Origin: Gammaproteobacteria bacterium
Lineage (GTDB): Bacteria; Pseudomonadota; Gammaproteobacteria; Arenicellales; UBA868
Length of the DNA stretch: 56,191 bases
Reading direction: 5' to 3'
Assembly (NCBI GenBank): GCA_022451485.1
Contig: JAKUQS010000018.1
Location: 1 to 56,191, forward strand
The position numbers were made by a program, and so were the translations under genes. Below, one piece after another: positions 10,899 to 19,678 of the stretch (positions within the stretch are counted from its first letter, which is position 1; each line of letters begins with the position of its first letter). The notes beneath the pieces are model-generated. The model did no database searches, was not told where the DNA came from, and was given only the letters and a program-made list of their open reading frames with translations.

Positions 10899-12395
10899 TC
10901 AGGCCTCACTCTCTGCAAACCAAGGGGCTCTCGCTGTCATAATCAACTCGGCGGCGCGCTCCTCATCGATACCCACCATCTCGACCAATTCATCGGTAGC
11001 ACACTCGGCCAACTCTTCCATCGAGCGGATCCCCTTTGATGCAAAGTAACGTGCTGTCTCTGCATCCATGCCATCCATCCCAATCAGGTCATCTTCCGGT
11101 GTCATCTTTTGCCGTTCGGAAATTTCCTTAATTAATAAATTTTCTTTAGCTCGCCGTCGTAATTCCTCAACCAATTCCTCATCGAACTCTTCCACTTCCA
11201 GAAGCTCTTGCACTGGCACATAGGCAACTTCTTCTAGTGTTGTAAATCCCTCGTCGACCAATGCCAAAGCAACGTCATGATCAATATCTAAAAACTCCAT
11301 TAACTTGTCTCGTGCGACTTCCGACTCGGCTTCGGATTTTTCCGCAGCCGCCTGATCAGTCATGATATTCAGTTCCCAACCAGTCAGTTGTGAGGCCAAC
11401 CGTACGTTCTGCCCCTGGCGACCAATCGCCTGTGACAATTGGGCCTCATCCACCACTACATCCATCGATTGAGCATCCTCATCAATTACGATCGATTCAA
11501 CCTCGGCGGGTTGCAGCGCTTTAATGACAAACTCCGCCGGATTTTCCGACCAGGTGATAATGTCGATACGCTCCAGGTTGATAGCGTTGGAGACACTCTG
11601 AACCCGGGCACCGCGGATACCAACACACGCTCCGACTGGATCAATTTTGGGGTCATTCGAACGTACTGCGATTTTTGCCCGAAATCCAGGGTCTCTCGAT
11701 GCGCCAACCAGATCAATAATTCCCTGACCGATTTCCGGAACCTCTAACTGAAACAACTTAATTACCAGTTCCGGCAAACGCCGGTCGAGCATCAATTGGG
11801 GTCCACGAGCCTCATCTCGCACCTCGGTCAGAATCGCCTTGATTCGATCACCGTTGCGCATTAGTTCGCGGTCGATCCAAGCAGACCGAGGTAACGCCGC
11901 CTCGACTCCCTCAATATCTACGACGGCTTCTCGATGACTTACTCGCTTGACCACACCCTGAACCATCTCGCCTGTCCTGTCTTTGAACTCGCTATAAACT
12001 CGCGCCCGTTCGGCTTCGCGCACCTTCTGATTAATCACCTGCTTTGCCGCCTGCGCTTCGATGCGACCGAATGACACCGACACTTCCATCGGATCCTCGA
12101 CCATGCCGCCTACTTCGTGTTCACTCTCAGGATAGCTGATGCGGGCGGCGGCGAGCGTGATCTGTCGCGCGGGGCTCTCCTGGATCTCGTCATCCTCGAC
12201 GATCTCCCATTGCCGGAAAGCCTCGAAATCTCCATTGGTCTGATCGATCGACACCCGCACTTCGATGTCTTCACGTTCACGCTTTTTCGTGGCAGTCGCA
12301 AGTGCCGCCTCGATCGCTTCAAATATGACAGCCTTACTCAAGTCCTTCTCCCGGGAGAGCACTTCAGCCGTCATCAGTATTTCATCGTTTGTCAT
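10899..12395 (-). CDS. nusA: Transcription termination/antitermination factor NusA
   Basis: RNA polymerase-associated factor controlling pausing, termination and antitermination. The 498 residues match the E. coli length: an N-terminal polymerase-binding domain ([17 protein letters not shown] start), an S1 domain ([21 protein letters not shown]), tandem KH domains ([48 protein letters not shown]), and two acidic C-terminal repeats typical of gammaproteobacterial NusA. It lies 25 bases upstream of infB and 27 bases downstream of rimP. Confidence 0.98.
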   Translation of the reverse strand: MTNDEILMTAEVLSREKDLSKAVIFEAIEAALATATKKREREDIEVRVSIDQTNGDFEAFRQWEIVEDDEIQESPARQITLAAARISYPESEHEVGGMVEDPMEVSVSFGRIEAQAAKQVINQKVREAERARVYSEFKDRTGEMVQGVVKRVSHREAVVDIEGVEAALPRSAWIDRELMRNGDRIKAILTEVRDEARGPQLMLDRRLPELVIKLFQLEVPEIGQGIIDLVGASRDPGFRAKIAVRSNDPKIDPVGACVGIRGARVQSVSNAINLERIDIITWSENPAEFVIKALQPAEVESIVIDEDAQSMDVVVDEAQLSQAIGRQGQNVRLASQLTGWELNIMTDQAAAEKSEAESEVARDKLMEFLDIDHDVALALVDEGFTTLEEVAYVPVQELLEVEEFDEELVEELRRRAKENLLIKEISERQKMTPEDDLIGMDGMDAETARYFASKGIRSMEELAECATDELVEMVGIDEERAAELIMTARAPWFAESEA

Positions 12396-12422
12396 TGGTC
12401 TGCATCCTCTTCTACAGGCGCG

Positions 12423-12899
12423 TCAGAGACTTGCCCCAGCGAGGGTCGCGCCCACCAAATTAGCGCGTTCCATCCCAGCGTATGGCAAAGCACAGTCACT
12501 CCCGTCTATTTCCAATACCGCAGCGTCGTCACGAACCTCGGTCAAACAACCATCGAACAGGCGTCGGCCATGGTATTGCGCTTTCATTCGAATCTTGACT
12601 CGTTCCCCTAATACATCTTGAAAATGTTTCGGTTTAACCAGCGGTCGATCGATCCCGGGCGATGACACTTCAAGCGAATATTCTCCCTGCACCGCGTCCT
12701 CTACATCCAACAACGGACTTAAACGGCGGCTAACCGCTTCGCAATCGCTGAGCGTGATCCCGCCCACGGCATCGATAAAAACCTGCAACCTCCGATCACC
12801 CCCAGTGATCAGATGAACCATCACCAACTCAAAGCCCATGCCCTCGACTTCTGGTTCAATGAAACGTCTCAGTCCTGCCGCATCACCCAACACGCGCAC
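12423..12899 (-). CDS. rimP: Ribosome maturation factor RimP
   Basis: Factor for 30S subunit maturation. The 158-residue product has the family pattern IEPEVEGMGFELV near the N-terminus, LQVFIDAVGGITLSDCEAVSRRLSPLLD in the middle, and YSLEVSSPGIDRPLVKPKHFQ. The start is a GTG at 12899. No ATG lies nearby in frame, and the GTG gives the normal N-terminus. It is the first protein gene of the nusA-infB operon, after the initiator tRNA and an intervening terminator-like hairpin. Confidence 0.95.
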   Translation of the reverse strand: MRVLGDAAGLRRFIEPEVEGMGFELVMVHLITGGDRRLQVFIDAVGGITLSDCEAVSRRLSPLLDVEDAVQGEYSLEVSSPGIDRPLVKPKHFQDVLGERVKIRMKAQYHGRRLFDGCLTEVRDDAAVLEIDGSDCALPYAGMERANLVGATLAGASL

Positions 12900-12930
12900 C
12901 CCCTATCATCCTGACTGTCCACTTCACTTC

Positions 12931-12958
12931 AAAAACAGCAAACCCCGCTACTGCGGGG
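12931..12958 (-). terminator. Terminator or attenuator between metY and rimP
   Basis: On the minus strand downstream of the tRNA, a perfect six-base-pair GC stem (CCCCGC, loop AGTA, GCGGGG) is followed by TTTGCTGTTTTTG. Its position just after tRNA metY and before rimP suggests most transcripts end here, with read-through feeding the operon. The T-run is interrupted, so partial termination is plausible. Confidence 0.65.
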
Positions 12959-12983
12959 CCGTAGGCACATCTACCATCGATCT

Positions 12984-13060
<77 letters not shown>

Positions 13061-13072
13061 TCAACGCGGCGA

Positions 13073-13101
13073 ATTATAAGGTTTTGGAGGAAGCGACACA
13101 A
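13073..13101 (-). promoter_or_regulatory. Strong sigma70-type promoter for metY
   Basis: Minus strand: -35 TTGTGT (13096-13101), a 17-base spacer and a perfect -10 TATAAT (13073-13078), followed by a GC-rich discriminator (TCGCCGCG) before the tRNA. GC-rich discriminators are typical of stringently controlled stable-RNA promoters. It probably drives metY and, by read-through, rimP-nusA-infB. Confidence 0.8.
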
Positions 13102-13198
13102 CAACAAAACCGGAGTTTTAACCTTATCTCGCGTCATGAACGGCGACACCATAGAATCCGGGGTATCCGCACCCGCCTTATTCACCTTGAGTTTCCCT

Positions 13199-13906
13199 AT
13201 GCACAACACTGACGCCGCCGAGCTCGACAAATTCGAACAGCTCGCTGCCAGCTGGTGGGATCCGGAAGGGACTTCGAGGCCCCTGCACTTGTTGAACCCG
13301 CTACGCTTTGATTACATCGAACATCACGCCACACTCTCCGGACAAAGCGTACTCGACGTCGGTTGCGGCGGTGGCCTACTGAGCGAGTTGATGGCTAAAG
13401 CCGGGGGCCAGGTACTGGGCATTGACGCAGGTCACGCGCAAATTTCGGTGGCAGCACTGCACGCACGGGACGCTGGCGTTACCCTCGAATATGAACAGAC
13501 TACCGCAGAGCAACTTAGAGAACGGCAAACCGCCGCGTTTGATCTTGTCACCTGCATGGAACTGCTTGAACATGTGCCCGATCCACTTTCGGTCGTGACA
13601 GCCTGCGCCGAACTCCTGCGCCCGGGGGGCAAAGTGATTTTCTCTACCATCAATCGCTCACTCGGGGCTTGGCTTAAAACTATCGTCGCAGCGGAGCATG
13701 TGTTAGGCCTGCTGCCCAAGGGAACCCATCGCTATGAAAACTTTATTCGGCCAGCGGAACTGGCGGCCTGGGGACGAGCAGCGAACCTTCGCGTCGTCGA
13801 TATCACCGGCGTTAACTACAACCCGGTCAGGCAAACCTTTTACCTGGTGCCTGAACCACGCGCTAACTACATGATGTGCCTGGCACGGCCCGTAGCTGAT
13901 GATTGA
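13199..13906 (+). CDS. ubiG: Ubiquinone biosynthesis O-methyltransferase
   Basis: SAM-dependent enzyme for both O-methylations of ubiquinone synthesis. The 235-residue protein shows the UbiG N-terminal signature (AAELDKFEQLAASWWDPEG and LHLLNPLRFDYI), the SAM motif VLDVGCGGGLLSELMA near residue 52, and FDLVTCMELLEHVPDP. ATG at 13199 matches the family start. An upstream in-frame ATG at 13136 would add 21 unlike residues. The last bases overlap the rmuC start by eight bases. Confidence 0.95.
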   Translation: MHNTDAAELDKFEQLAASWWDPEGTSRPLHLLNPLRFDYIEHHATLSGQSVLDVGCGGGLLSELMAKAGGQVLGIDAGHAQISVAALHARDAGVTLEYEQTTAEQLRERQTAAFDLVTCMELLEHVPDPLSVVTACAELLRPGGKVIFSTINRSLGAWLKTIVAAEHVLGLLPKGTHRYENFIRPAELAAWGRAANLRVVDITGVNYNPVRQTFYLVPEPRANYMMCLARPVADD

Positions 13907-14912
13907 TATCGGGATTCTCGCCCTTTTTATGGCCATCGTGGCAGTGGCCGGCCTTGGTTTCATGCTACTTCGGCGCCGACCACACGAAAACAATCCAGAA
14001 CTCGCGTCGTTACTTGGCGACACACAACAGATATTGAACGACCGCTTTACTGCGCAAGAACGTACTTTGCGCGAAATGCTCACCAGTCAGGAAAGAAACA
14101 CGTCCCGATCCCTGAGCACACTGAATGAACGTCTGGCGATCATACGGGAAGCACAAAAAAATATCGCCGACCTGTCAGAACAGGTCACCGGCCTGCGGGG
14201 CATTCTAGACAACAAACAAGCCCGTGGCGCTTTTGGCGAATTTCAACTAGAAGAACTGGTCTCTAATGCGCTTCCGAGCGGCGCTTATCAATTTCAGGCA
14301 ACACTCAGCAACGGGAAACGGGCGGATTGTCTGCTTAAACTCCCTGACCCGCCAGGACCGACCGTCATTGACTCCAAATTTCCCTTAGAAAGCTATCGCC
14401 GACTCATCGAAGCACCTGACGCCGATGCCCGCAAAATCTGCCGCCGACAATTCGCCGGCGACATTGCCACGCACTTGGATGCCATTGCACAGAAATACAT
14501 CATCACCGGTGAAACCTCCGAAAACGCACTCATGTTTGTCCCGTCAGAATCAATTTACTCCGAAATCCATAGTCACCATGAAGCCATTGTCCAAAAAAGC
14601 TACCGATCTCGAGTCTATATCGTGTCACCGTCCACACTATGGGCGACCATGAATACAATGCGCGCGATTTTTCGGGATGTCCATATGCGTGAGCAGGCAG
14701 ACATCATTCAAAACGAAGTAGTGCGCATGTTAGAAGACGTTGGGCGACTCGATCATCGCATCAATTCCCTGGAACGTACTTATTCCCAGATGGGCGAAGA
14801 ATTTCGCAAAGTACGGATCTCAACCGACAAAATCATCAAACGCGGAGCAGGTATTGAATCCCTTGAGTTCGAGCAGTCCGCCGGCACAATAGACAACCCA
14901 ACGAACACATAA
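13899..14912 (+). CDS. rmuC: DNA recombination protein RmuC homologue
   Basis: Family implicated in limiting DNA inversions, with a nuclease-like fold; the exact activity is not settled. The 337-residue product has an N-terminal transmembrane helix (about residues 3-23, GILALFMAIVAVAGLGFML), a coiled-coil stretch (about 40-100) and the RmuC domain (KQARGAFGEFQLEELV, RADCLLKLPD, VIDSKFPLESY, FVPSESIYSEI, IVSPSTLWATMNTM). It overlaps ubiG by eight bases, so the two are co-transcribed and probably coupled. It is shorter than E. coli RmuC mainly in the coiled coil. Confidence 0.93.
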   Translation: MIDIGILALFMAIVAVAGLGFMLLRRRPHENNPELASLLGDTQQILNDRFTAQERTLREMLTSQERNTSRSLSTLNERLAIIREAQKNIADLSEQVTGLRGILDNKQARGAFGEFQLEELVSNALPSGAYQFQATLSNGKRADCLLKLPDPPGPTVIDSKFPLESYRRLIEAPDADARKICRRQFAGDIATHLDAIAQKYIITGETSENALMFVPSESIYSEIHSHHEAIVQKSYRSRVYIVSPSTLWATMNTMRAIFRDVHMREQADIIQNEVVRMLEDVGRLDHRINSLERTYSQMGEEFRKVRISTDKIIKRGAGIESLEFEQSAGTIDNPTNT

Positions 14913-15145
14913 ATTCGGCACCCGCCCAAAGGCCCCGCACGGGCGCTGCGCCACTGTCGGGAAACGGGGTGGGTGATTCTTAGCCACTCGCACATGGTTC
15001 TCGATCATTCTCGGTAGCGCCAAAACAAGGGCGTAGGTACGATTCCATTCAACTCGAAGACGCGGCCACCACACACGCTGAAGCCTAGACTACAGCAAAC
15101 CGGGCACTACTACTCTACAAATCAAGAGGGGGATCGGTTGATACC
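14913..15145. other. Intergenic gap between convergent rmuC and etfA
   Basis: This gap of 233 bases lies between two convergent gene ends. I find no credible ORF, tRNA or strong terminator in it. A loose CGCCC/GGGCG inverted pair lies near 14922-14944 without a T-run. Confidence 0.5.
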
Positions 15146-16081
15146 TTACTCAGCCAGCGCCGCTTCCAGTTCAGGTACCGCCGTAAATAAATCGGTAACC
15201 CATCCGTAATCTGCTATCTGGAAAATAGGTGCTTCTTCATCTTTATTAATGGCAACAATAACCTTGGAGTCTTTCATGCCGGCCAAATGCTGAATGGCGC
15301 CGGAAATACCAATAGCAATGTAAAGGTCCGGCGCCACCACCTTGCCGGTTTGACCTACTTGGTAATCATTGGGTACATAGCCAGCATCAACCGCCGCGCG
15401 CGAGGCGCCTACCGCAGCACCCAACTGATCAGCCAGCCGCTCAAGCATCACAAAATTTTCAGAACTTTGCATACCGCGACCACCAGATACGATGATGTCG
15501 GCAGTAGTTAACTCGGGTCGCTCCGAACGGGTTAATTCTTGACCAAGAAACTCCGATACGGACGGGCTTTCTGCTACCGGTAACATCTCCACGGAGGCCG
15601 TACCGCCTTCATCGGCAGCAGCGTCAAACGCGGTCGTCCGCACCGTAACAACCTTAATGGCATCAGCAGAACACACGGTTGCCAACGCATTACCGGCGTA
15701 GATAGGCCGAACAAATGTATCCCCAGCAACAATGGCGCTGATATCAGATACCTGCTGGACATCAAGTAACGCAGCCACCCGTGGCATCATATTTTTACCA
15801 AAGGTTGATGCGGGTGCCAGCAGATGCGTGTATCCCGTTGCAATACCAGCAATCACAGGCGCCAGGCATTCCGCCAGCTGATGCTCCAACACCGAATGAT
15901 CGGCCAACAACACTCGCGTCACGCCCTCAATTTTTGCAGCGCCATCTCCTACCTGTGAACAGTTATGCCCCGCCACCAGGACGTCGATTTCAGCTCCCAA
16001 CTCACGGGCCGCTGTCACGGTATTAAGCGTTGCAGCCTGAACTGCGTCATTATCATGTTCTGCAATTACTAAAATGGCCAT
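15146..16081 (-). CDS. etfA: Electron transfer flavoprotein, alpha subunit
   Basis: FAD-binding subunit of the soluble electron carrier that passes electrons from dehydrogenases to ETF:quinone oxidoreductase. The 311-residue protein has an N-terminal ETF domain ([11 protein letters not shown] start) and a C-terminal FAD-binding domain with [61 protein letters not shown] (family motif) and [21 protein letters not shown]. It is two bases downstream of etfB. The dehydrogenase at 16894-19404 is the likely donor. Confidence 0.96.
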   Translation of the reverse strand: MAILVIAEHDNDAVQAATLNTVTAARELGAEIDVLVAGHNCSQVGDGAAKIEGVTRVLLADHSVLEHQLAECLAPVIAGIATGYTHLLAPASTFGKNMMPRVAALLDVQQVSDISAIVAGDTFVRPIYAGNALATVCSADAIKVVTVRTTAFDAAADEGGTASVEMLPVAESPSVSEFLGQELTRSERPELTTADIIVSGGRGMQSSENFVMLERLADQLGAAVGASRAAVDAGYVPNDYQVGQTGKVVAPDLYIAIGISGAIQHLAGMKDSKVIVAINKDEEAPIFQIADYGWVTDLFTAVPELEAALAE

Positions 16082-16083
16082 GG

Positions 16084-16833
16084 TTAGATTACCTTCGCTT
16101 CATTCTTCAGTTTGTCCACCAACTCCGCAGCGCTCTGAACTCGAATACCGGCACTGCGGGACGCTGGCTCTTCTACTTTTAACACCGTCAGCCGGGGCGT
16201 TATGTCCACGTCAAGCGCATCCGCGGTCAACTCTTCCAACGGTTTCTTTTTCGCTTTCATAATATTAGGTAACGACGCGTAACGCGGCTCATTCAGACGC
16301 AGGTCCACCGTCACCACAGCAGGACCACTCAGCTTTAGATTCTCAAGACCACCGTCAACTTCCCTCGTGACGTGGAAAGCACCATCCTCCACCGACAAAC
16401 CCGAGATGAAAGTACCCAAAGACCAATTCAGAAGCGCCGAGAGCATTTGACCGGTCTGGTTGTTATCTCCGTCGATTGCTTGCTTGCCTAAAATCACCAG
16501 GCCAGGCTCCTCACGCTCAACCACTGCCTTGAGCAGCTTAGCCACCGCCAGAGGCTCCGGCGAATTTTCACTTTCGATATGTATGGCCCTATCAGCACCC
16601 ATGGCAAGGGCCGTGCGCAGCGTTTCTTTACCATTGGCCGGCCCAGCGCACACCACGATCACTTCTTCCGCCGCTCCCGCTTCTCGCAACCTCAGCGCTG
16701 CTTCGACCGCGATTTCACAAAATGGATTCATTGCCATCTTGACGTTATTCAACTCAACACCCGATTGATCGGGTTTAACCCGTACCTTTATATTGGCGTC
16801 GATCACTCGTTTTATTGGTACCAGTATCTTCAT
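16084..16833 (-). CDS. etfB: Electron transfer flavoprotein, beta subunit
   Basis: AMP-binding partner of EtfA. The 249 residues begin [17 protein letters not shown] and contain [15 protein letters not shown] and the signature [24 protein letters not shown] near residue 120. ATG at 16833 is used. An in-frame GTG at 16845 would add four residues, but the AGGGAG Shine-Dalgarno fits the ATG better. The order dehydrogenase-etfB-etfA on one strand suggests the ETF is dedicated to the dehydrogenase. Confidence 0.96.
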   Translation of the reverse strand: MKILVPIKRVIDANIKVRVKPDQSGVELNNVKMAMNPFCEIAVEAALRLREAGAAEEVIVVCAGPANGKETLRTALAMGADRAIHIESENSPEPLAVAKLLKAVVEREEPGLVILGKQAIDGDNNQTGQMLSALLNWSLGTFISGLSVEDGAFHVTREVDGGLENLKLSGPAVVTVDLRLNEPRYASLPNIMKAKKKPLEELTADALDVDITPRLTVLKVEEPASRSAGIRVQSAAELVDKLKNEAKVI

Positions 16834-16871
16834 CTGGTGTGGCACTCCCTATATCTCATATGAAAAGAATT

Positions 16872-16890
16872 GGCTGCCCGAAGGGTAGCC
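16872..16890 (-). repeat. Stem-loop between dehydrogenase gene and etfB
   Basis: On the minus strand, GGCTACCC, loop TTC, GGGCAGCC forms an eight-position stem with one A-C mismatch, just after the dehydrogenase stop, followed by AATTCTTTTC. It could be a partial terminator or an mRNA-processing or stability element that sets the dehydrogenase to ETF ratio. Confidence 0.45.
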
Positions 16891-16893
16891 ACC

Positions 16894-19404
16894 CTAACTC
16901 CTTAGGCGACGGTTATCTGGGTCAAACGGTGATTCATCGATAACCACCAATGCGTAACGCTGGCCTAGCACTTCAATGTCCATTTCCGTACCAACACTGG
17001 CGCACTCGGGCGCCACCATACCTAGCACGAGCGACTTACCAACCCGCCAACCATATCCGCCTGACGTCGATCGACCCACCAACTCACCTGCCCGATAGAT
17101 CGGCTCCGAGCCGCGAGCATCCACCCCTTTGGCACCGCGCATCTCGGCTGTCACAAACTGCCAGCGAAAGCCCTTCTCCTGCCACTTGGACAAACCTGCC
17201 TTTCCAATAAAGTCAGGTTTGTCGAACTTAACGAAACGCTGCAGTCCAGATTCAAGCGCAGCGTACTCGATTGACAATTCCCTCGGAACCAATCGATAGG
17301 ACTTCTCCAGACGCAAAGAATCCATTGCCCGAATACCAAACGGGCGCAATCCTAGATCCTCGCCCGCTTCAAACAAAAGATCAAACAGGTAATTCTGCAT
17401 TTCGATAGGATGATGAAGCTCGTATCCCAATTCACCGACAAAATTAACTCGCAAAACCCGACCATGTGCCACCCCTAAATCAGCCTCTTTACCGACTAGC
17501 CAGGGAAAAGCCGCGTTCGATAGATCCACTCGCGTGATGCGCTGCAACAACTCGCGAGAACGTGGCCCGGCCAACACAAACACGCCCTGCTGAGTCGTGA
17601 CCTTTTGCAGATCTACCGTGCCATCTCGTGGTCTCATTTTCTGCAGATAGTCGAAATCGTGTCGTTCGATCGCTCCAGCCGACACCAGATAAAACTGCTC
17701 CGAGCCCGTACGATGCACTGTAAATTCTGAACGGACTCCACCTTTCTCAGTCAGCAGGTGGCACAGACCAACTCTCCCCACCTGATGGGGAATTCGATTC
17801 GCGAACATGACGTCAAGCCAACGTGATGCGCCAGGGCCTGAAATCTCGAACTTCGCAAAGGCCGACATATCCAGCAGCCCGACCTGATGATGCACATGGA
17901 GACATTCCTCACCTACGAAATCAAAATAGTTACTGCGGCGGAAACTCCATTTCTCCTTAATCAACCCCATGTCATTCGCCGGTGAATGATTAGTGTGCAG
18001 CAGCGTGGCGGGTCGATTAATCGCATCGTCACTCAACCCGTATCCTGGCGGTGCAAACCAGTTGGGTCGTTCCCAGCCGTAAATGACTCCGAATACCGCT
18101 CCTTTGTCGCGCATTCGCTCATAACACGGAGAACGTCTTAGTGGTCGAGCGGCGGCTCGCTCTTCATCGGGATAATGTGTGGTGAAAACATTCGCGTAAG
18201 CCTCTTCATTCTTAGTGCGCAAAAAGCCCTGGGAGACGTGCGAACCATAACGGCGCGGATCCACACCCATCATGTCAATGGTGGGCTCTCCATCAATGAT
18301 CCATTCCGCCAACTGCCATCCGGCCCCCCCAGCAGCAGTAATGCCAAAGCTGTGGCCTTCGTTAAGCCAGAAGTTGTTGAGCCCCCATGCCGGTCCAATA
18401 ATGGGATTTCCGTCCGGGGTGTAACAGATCGCTCCGTTATACATTTGCTTGATCCCCACCTCACCGAAAGCTGGAACGCGGGCGATAGCGGCTTCGATAT
18501 GCGGCTCGAGGCGGTCAAGGTCCGCTTCAAATAACTCGTATTCGCTATGCTCATCCGGGCCATCGACGTAACAACACGGCGCACCATGCTCATACGGACC
18601 CAGTATCAAACCACCATTTTCCTCGCGCAGATACCACGATGAATCCGACTCACGAAGAACACCCATCTCCGGAAGTCCCTTCGCTCTGCGAGCCATAATA
18701 TCCGGATGTGGTTCGGTCACTAGATACTGATGCTGGACGGGAATCACTGGGATATCAAGACCCACCATTTCGCCCGTCTTGCGGGCAAAGTTGCCGCTCG
18801 CGCAAACCACATGCTCGCAATCGATCACACCATCGTCCGTCGTCACCGACCAACCACGACCGGGCAACTCTGCCAGGGCAGTCACCGCATTGTGTCGATA
18901 AATTTCGGCGCCCAACGAACGCGCACCCGCCGCCAATGCCTGTGTCAAATCTGCCGGTTGAATATATCCATCATCGGGATGCTGAATGGCACCCAACAAT
19001 CCATCGGTTTGGCACAACGGCCAGATGGCTTGCACCTCAGCAGGCGACAGGAGACGAACATCAACCCCAATCGTGCGAGCCACCCCAGCGTAATAGCGAT
19101 ACTCATCCAGGCGATCTTGGCTCATCGCAAGACGAATATTGGAAACTTGCCGGAAACCGACCGAGTGACCAGTCTCCTTTTCCAGACGCTGATAGAAGTC
19201 GACTGAGTACTTGTGAATCTGCCCAACTGAATAACTCATATTAAACAATGGCAACAAACCAGCCGCATGCCAGGTAGATCCTGAGGTCAACTCTTTCCGT
19301 TCCACCAGCACCACATCTGTCCACCCCTTTTTCGCAAGGTGATATAGCGTGGCAACACCCGCGACCCCACCGCCAATGACCACAACCCGAGCAGATGTTT
19401 TCAT
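16894..19404 (-). CDS. FAD/folate-dependent dehydrogenase of the dimethylglycine/sarcosine dehydrogenase family
   Basis: Predicted oxidative demethylase of N-methylated glycines, passing methyl carbon to tetrahydrofolate and electrons to ETF. The 836 residues comprise an N-terminal DAO-type FAD domain (VVVIGGGVAGVATLYHLA at about 7-24; TWHAAGL with the histidine, about residue 46, that carries covalent FAD in DMGDH/SARDH) and an FAO-type linker (about 370-430). C-terminal GcvT-like folate domains follow (GLLDMSAFAKFEI; FVGELGYELHHP; GIRAMDSLRLEKSYR; STSGGYGWRVGKSLVLG). Family length is normal. It is first in an operon with etfBA. Sequence alone does not separate dimethylglycine from sarcosine or a related substrate. 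The 274-base divergent region to the first mttB-like gene holds a candidate promoter and inverted repeats. Confidence 0.92.
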   Translation of the reverse strand: MKTSARVVVIGGGVAGVATLYHLAKKGWTDVVLVERKELTSGSTWHAAGLLPLFNMSYSVGQIHKYSVDFYQRLEKETGHSVGFRQVSNIRLAMSQDRLDEYRYYAGVARTIGVDVRLLSPAEVQAIWPLCQTDGLLGAIQHPDDGYIQPADLTQALAAGARSLGAEIYRHNAVTALAELPGRGWSVTTDDGVIDCEHVVCASGNFARKTGEMVGLDIPVIPVQHQYLVTEPHPDIMARRAKGLPEMGVLRESDSSWYLREENGGLILGPYEHGAPCCYVDGPDEHSEYELFEADLDRLEPHIEAAIARVPAFGEVGIKQMYNGAICYTPDGNPIIGPAWGLNNFWLNEGHSFGITAAGGAGWQLAEWIIDGEPTIDMMGVDPRRYGSHVSQGFLRTKNEEAYANVFTTHYPDEERAAARPLRRSPCYERMRDKGAVFGVIYGWERPNWFAPPGYGLSDDAINRPATLLHTNHSPANDMGLIKEKWSFRRSNYFDFVGEECLHVHHQVGLLDMSAFAKFEISGPGASRWLDVMFANRIPHQVGRVGLCHLLTEKGGVRSEFTVHRTGSEQFYLVSAGAIERHDFDYLQKMRPRDGTVDLQKVTTQQGVFVLAGPRSRELLQRITRVDLSNAAFPWLVGKEADLGVAHGRVLRVNFVGELGYELHHPIEMQNYLFDLLFEAGEDLGLRPFGIRAMDSLRLEKSYRLVPRELSIEYAALESGLQRFVKFDKPDFIGKAGLSKWQEKGFRWQFVTAEMRGAKGVDARGSEPIYRAGELVGRSTSGGYGWRVGKSLVLGMVAPECASVGTEMDIEVLGQRYALVVIDESPFDPDNRRLRS

Positions 19405-19419
19405 GCGCTTCTACCGATA

Positions 19420-19448
19420 CCGGCTTGGTAGTGGATACCAAACGCCGG
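19420..19448 (-). repeat. Inverted repeat in the 5' leader of the dehydrogenase gene
   Basis: Arms CCGGC-TTGGTA and TACCAA-(AC)-GCCGG around a five-base loop give an 11-base-pair stem with a two-base bulge. It ends 16 bases before the start codon. It could be an operator half-site pair or an mRNA hairpin affecting translation. Confidence 0.6.
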
Positions 19449-19495
19449 AACAATTTAGCCGTTTCTTACCCGATCAAAGCGTCCGGGCCCTGCGT

Positions 19496-19524
19496 ATTCT
19501 AGGGATTGCTCTCGAAACGGTCTA
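19496..19524 (-). promoter_or_regulatory. Candidate promoter of the dehydrogenase-etfBA operon
   Basis: Minus strand: -35 TAGACC (19519-19524), a 17-base spacer and -10 TAGAAT (19496-19501). Transcription would begin near 19489, giving a leader of about 85 bases that contains the inverted repeat at 19420-19448. The match to consensus is moderate. Confidence 0.35.
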
Positions 19525-19540
19525 CGAATAACACATCAAT

Positions 19541-19554
19541 CCCCGTAAACGGGG
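19541..19554. promoter_or_regulatory. Palindrome, possible operator, in the divergent dehydrogenase/mttB-like region
   Basis: CCCCGT, two bases, ACGGGG: a perfect six-base inverted repeat between the divergent genes, 16 bases upstream of the candidate -35 of the dehydrogenase promoter. It is well placed for an activator or repressor site. The binding protein is unknown. Confidence 0.4.
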
Positions 19555-19678
19555 TTAATCTAAGCCTCGTATCAACCCGGGCCTCGTCAATCTGACGCTA
19601 ACGGCTATATCAGAGTCGTGGAACAGGCAGACGCCATGGGGGCAGTGCAGGATACTTTTACCCCGGTAACATGTACTG

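Noticed and set aside
14913..15145. A minus-strand open frame reaching into the rmuC-etfA gap
   Set aside because: It overlaps the end of rmuC, has no family resemblance and no ribosome site.
18708..19244. Long plus-strand open frames opposite the dehydrogenase gene
   Set aside because: Two overlapping antisense frames cover the same segment, both low in conserved features; the minus-strand FAD domain explains the sequence.
19405..19678. Possible glycine riboswitch ahead of the dehydrogenase gene
   Set aside because: The region has inverted repeats, but I do not see the tandem aptamer core motifs or enough transcribed leader for a two-aptamer glycine riboswitch.
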